Source of the DNA: Methanobacterium sp.
GTDB lineage: Archaea > Methanobacteriota > Methanobacteria > Methanobacteriales > Methanobacteriaceae
DNA: 6,275 bases
Reading direction: 5' to 3'
NCBI GenBank assembly: GCA_020855015.1
Contig: JAHKLP010000139.1
Coordinates: forward strand, 1-6,275
Shown here in pieces: positions 5,865 through 6,275 of this stretch; position 1 is the stretch's first letter, and each line of letters starts with the position of its first letter. The notes under the pieces were generated by a model, which worked only from the letters and a program-made list of their open reading frames with translations, was not told where the DNA came from and ran no database searches. Position numbers and translations under genes: made by a program.

Positions 5865-6275
5865 ATGTTAGGATCAGAAGAGGAAAAGGAATTTAAAGAG
5901 TTAAAAATTCGTTATAATGAATTTTATAGTGAATTTGGCCATATATTTGAAGTTTCAGAAGTTTTAAGAAAATTTAGATATTTGTGGGAAGAGAGGTACT
6001 GGGAAGCGTTATTTGCAGTCCATGAAAATTGGAAAACATCCCTTAACAAGACTAAAGAACATCTTAATAATGTTCCAGACAACATAGTTTTGGTTAAAGC
6101 CATCGAAAATGGAATTAAATCTCAAGATGACAGTAATGATTTTTCTATTGATCATGAATCATTTATTAGTTTATACATTTTATTCGAAAAACTATATTCC
6201 CTATATTTGGGTCGTCACCTAATTAGTGACGATTTATGGGCTTTGAACGAGAGTGATCTTATGGAGAGGGTTGTA
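5865..6275 (+). CDS. uncharacterised protein, 3'-truncated by the window end
   Basis: An open frame of 137 codons runs from an ATG with a good SD (GGTGGT) to the window edge without a stop. The protein begins MLGSEEEKEFKELKIRYN and is rich in Glu, Lys, Phe, Tyr and Trp. I recognise no family. The first 60 or so residues look like amphipathic helices (KEFKELKIRYNEFYSEF; VLRKFRYLWEERYWEALF). A polar, Asp/Asn/Ser-rich stretch (about 85-97, KSQDDSNDFSIDH) separates them from a second helical part (SLYILFEKLYSLYLGRHL). I see no signal peptide, membrane segment, Cys/His metal site or nucleotide-binding loop, so a soluble cytoplasmic protein is likely. By hand count the coding region is about 31% GC, lower than sampled stretches of hef (about 40%), which hints at a fast-evolving or acquired gene. 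It is divergent from hef and not in its operon. That it is a real gene is likely from its length and SD; its function is unknown. Confidence 0.75.
   Translation, partial: MLGSEEEKEFKELKIRYNEFYSEFGHIFEVSEVLRKFRYLWEERYWEALFAVHENWKTSLNKTKEHLNNVPDNIVLVKAIENGIKSQDDSNDFSIDHESFISLYILFEKLYSLYLGRHLISDDLWALNESDLMERVV

Overview
The window looks like a mesophilic methanogenic archaeon of the order Methanobacteriales, probably a Methanobacterium relative. The reasons are an archaeal Orc1/Cdc6 initiator, a full-length Hef helicase-nuclease, an archaeal TrmI tRNA methyltransferase, GGTG-type ribosome binding sites, AT-rich TATA-like promoter elements, and protein sequences close to what I remember of Methanothermobacter. 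From memory, the order cdc6 - pyrB - trmI-like methyltransferase - hef also occurs there (around MTH1412-MTH1415). The genus is an inference.

Layout, left to right. Positions 1-126 are an AT-rich leader with a possible promoter for the rightward orc1/cdc6 gene (127-1275). Its stop codon lies inside a perfect 8-bp hairpin followed by T-tracts, which looks like an intrinsic terminator. The next three genes are all on the minus strand and face cdc6: pyrB (1385-2299), trmI (2371-3099) and hef (3114-5477). Transcription runs hef -> trmI -> pyrB. hef and trmI are 14 bp apart and very likely cotranscribed; pyrB follows after 71 bp and may be part of the same operon. A 387-bp AT-rich divergent intergenic region (5478-5864) holds the hef promoter, the promoter of the last gene, and several palindromes. 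The last gene (5865 to the window end) is a rightward, 3'-truncated reading frame of at least 137 codons that I do not recognise.

Together the window combines replication initiation (Cdc6), stalled-fork processing (Hef), tRNA modification (TrmI) and pyrimidine synthesis (PyrB). This is a conserved housekeeping neighbourhood rather than a defence island. I found no CRISPR array, transposon, integrase, tRNA or rRNA. The least explained part is the right end: the unknown AT-rich gene and its palindrome-bearing upstream region. I do not see convincing evidence of a new multi-gene system.
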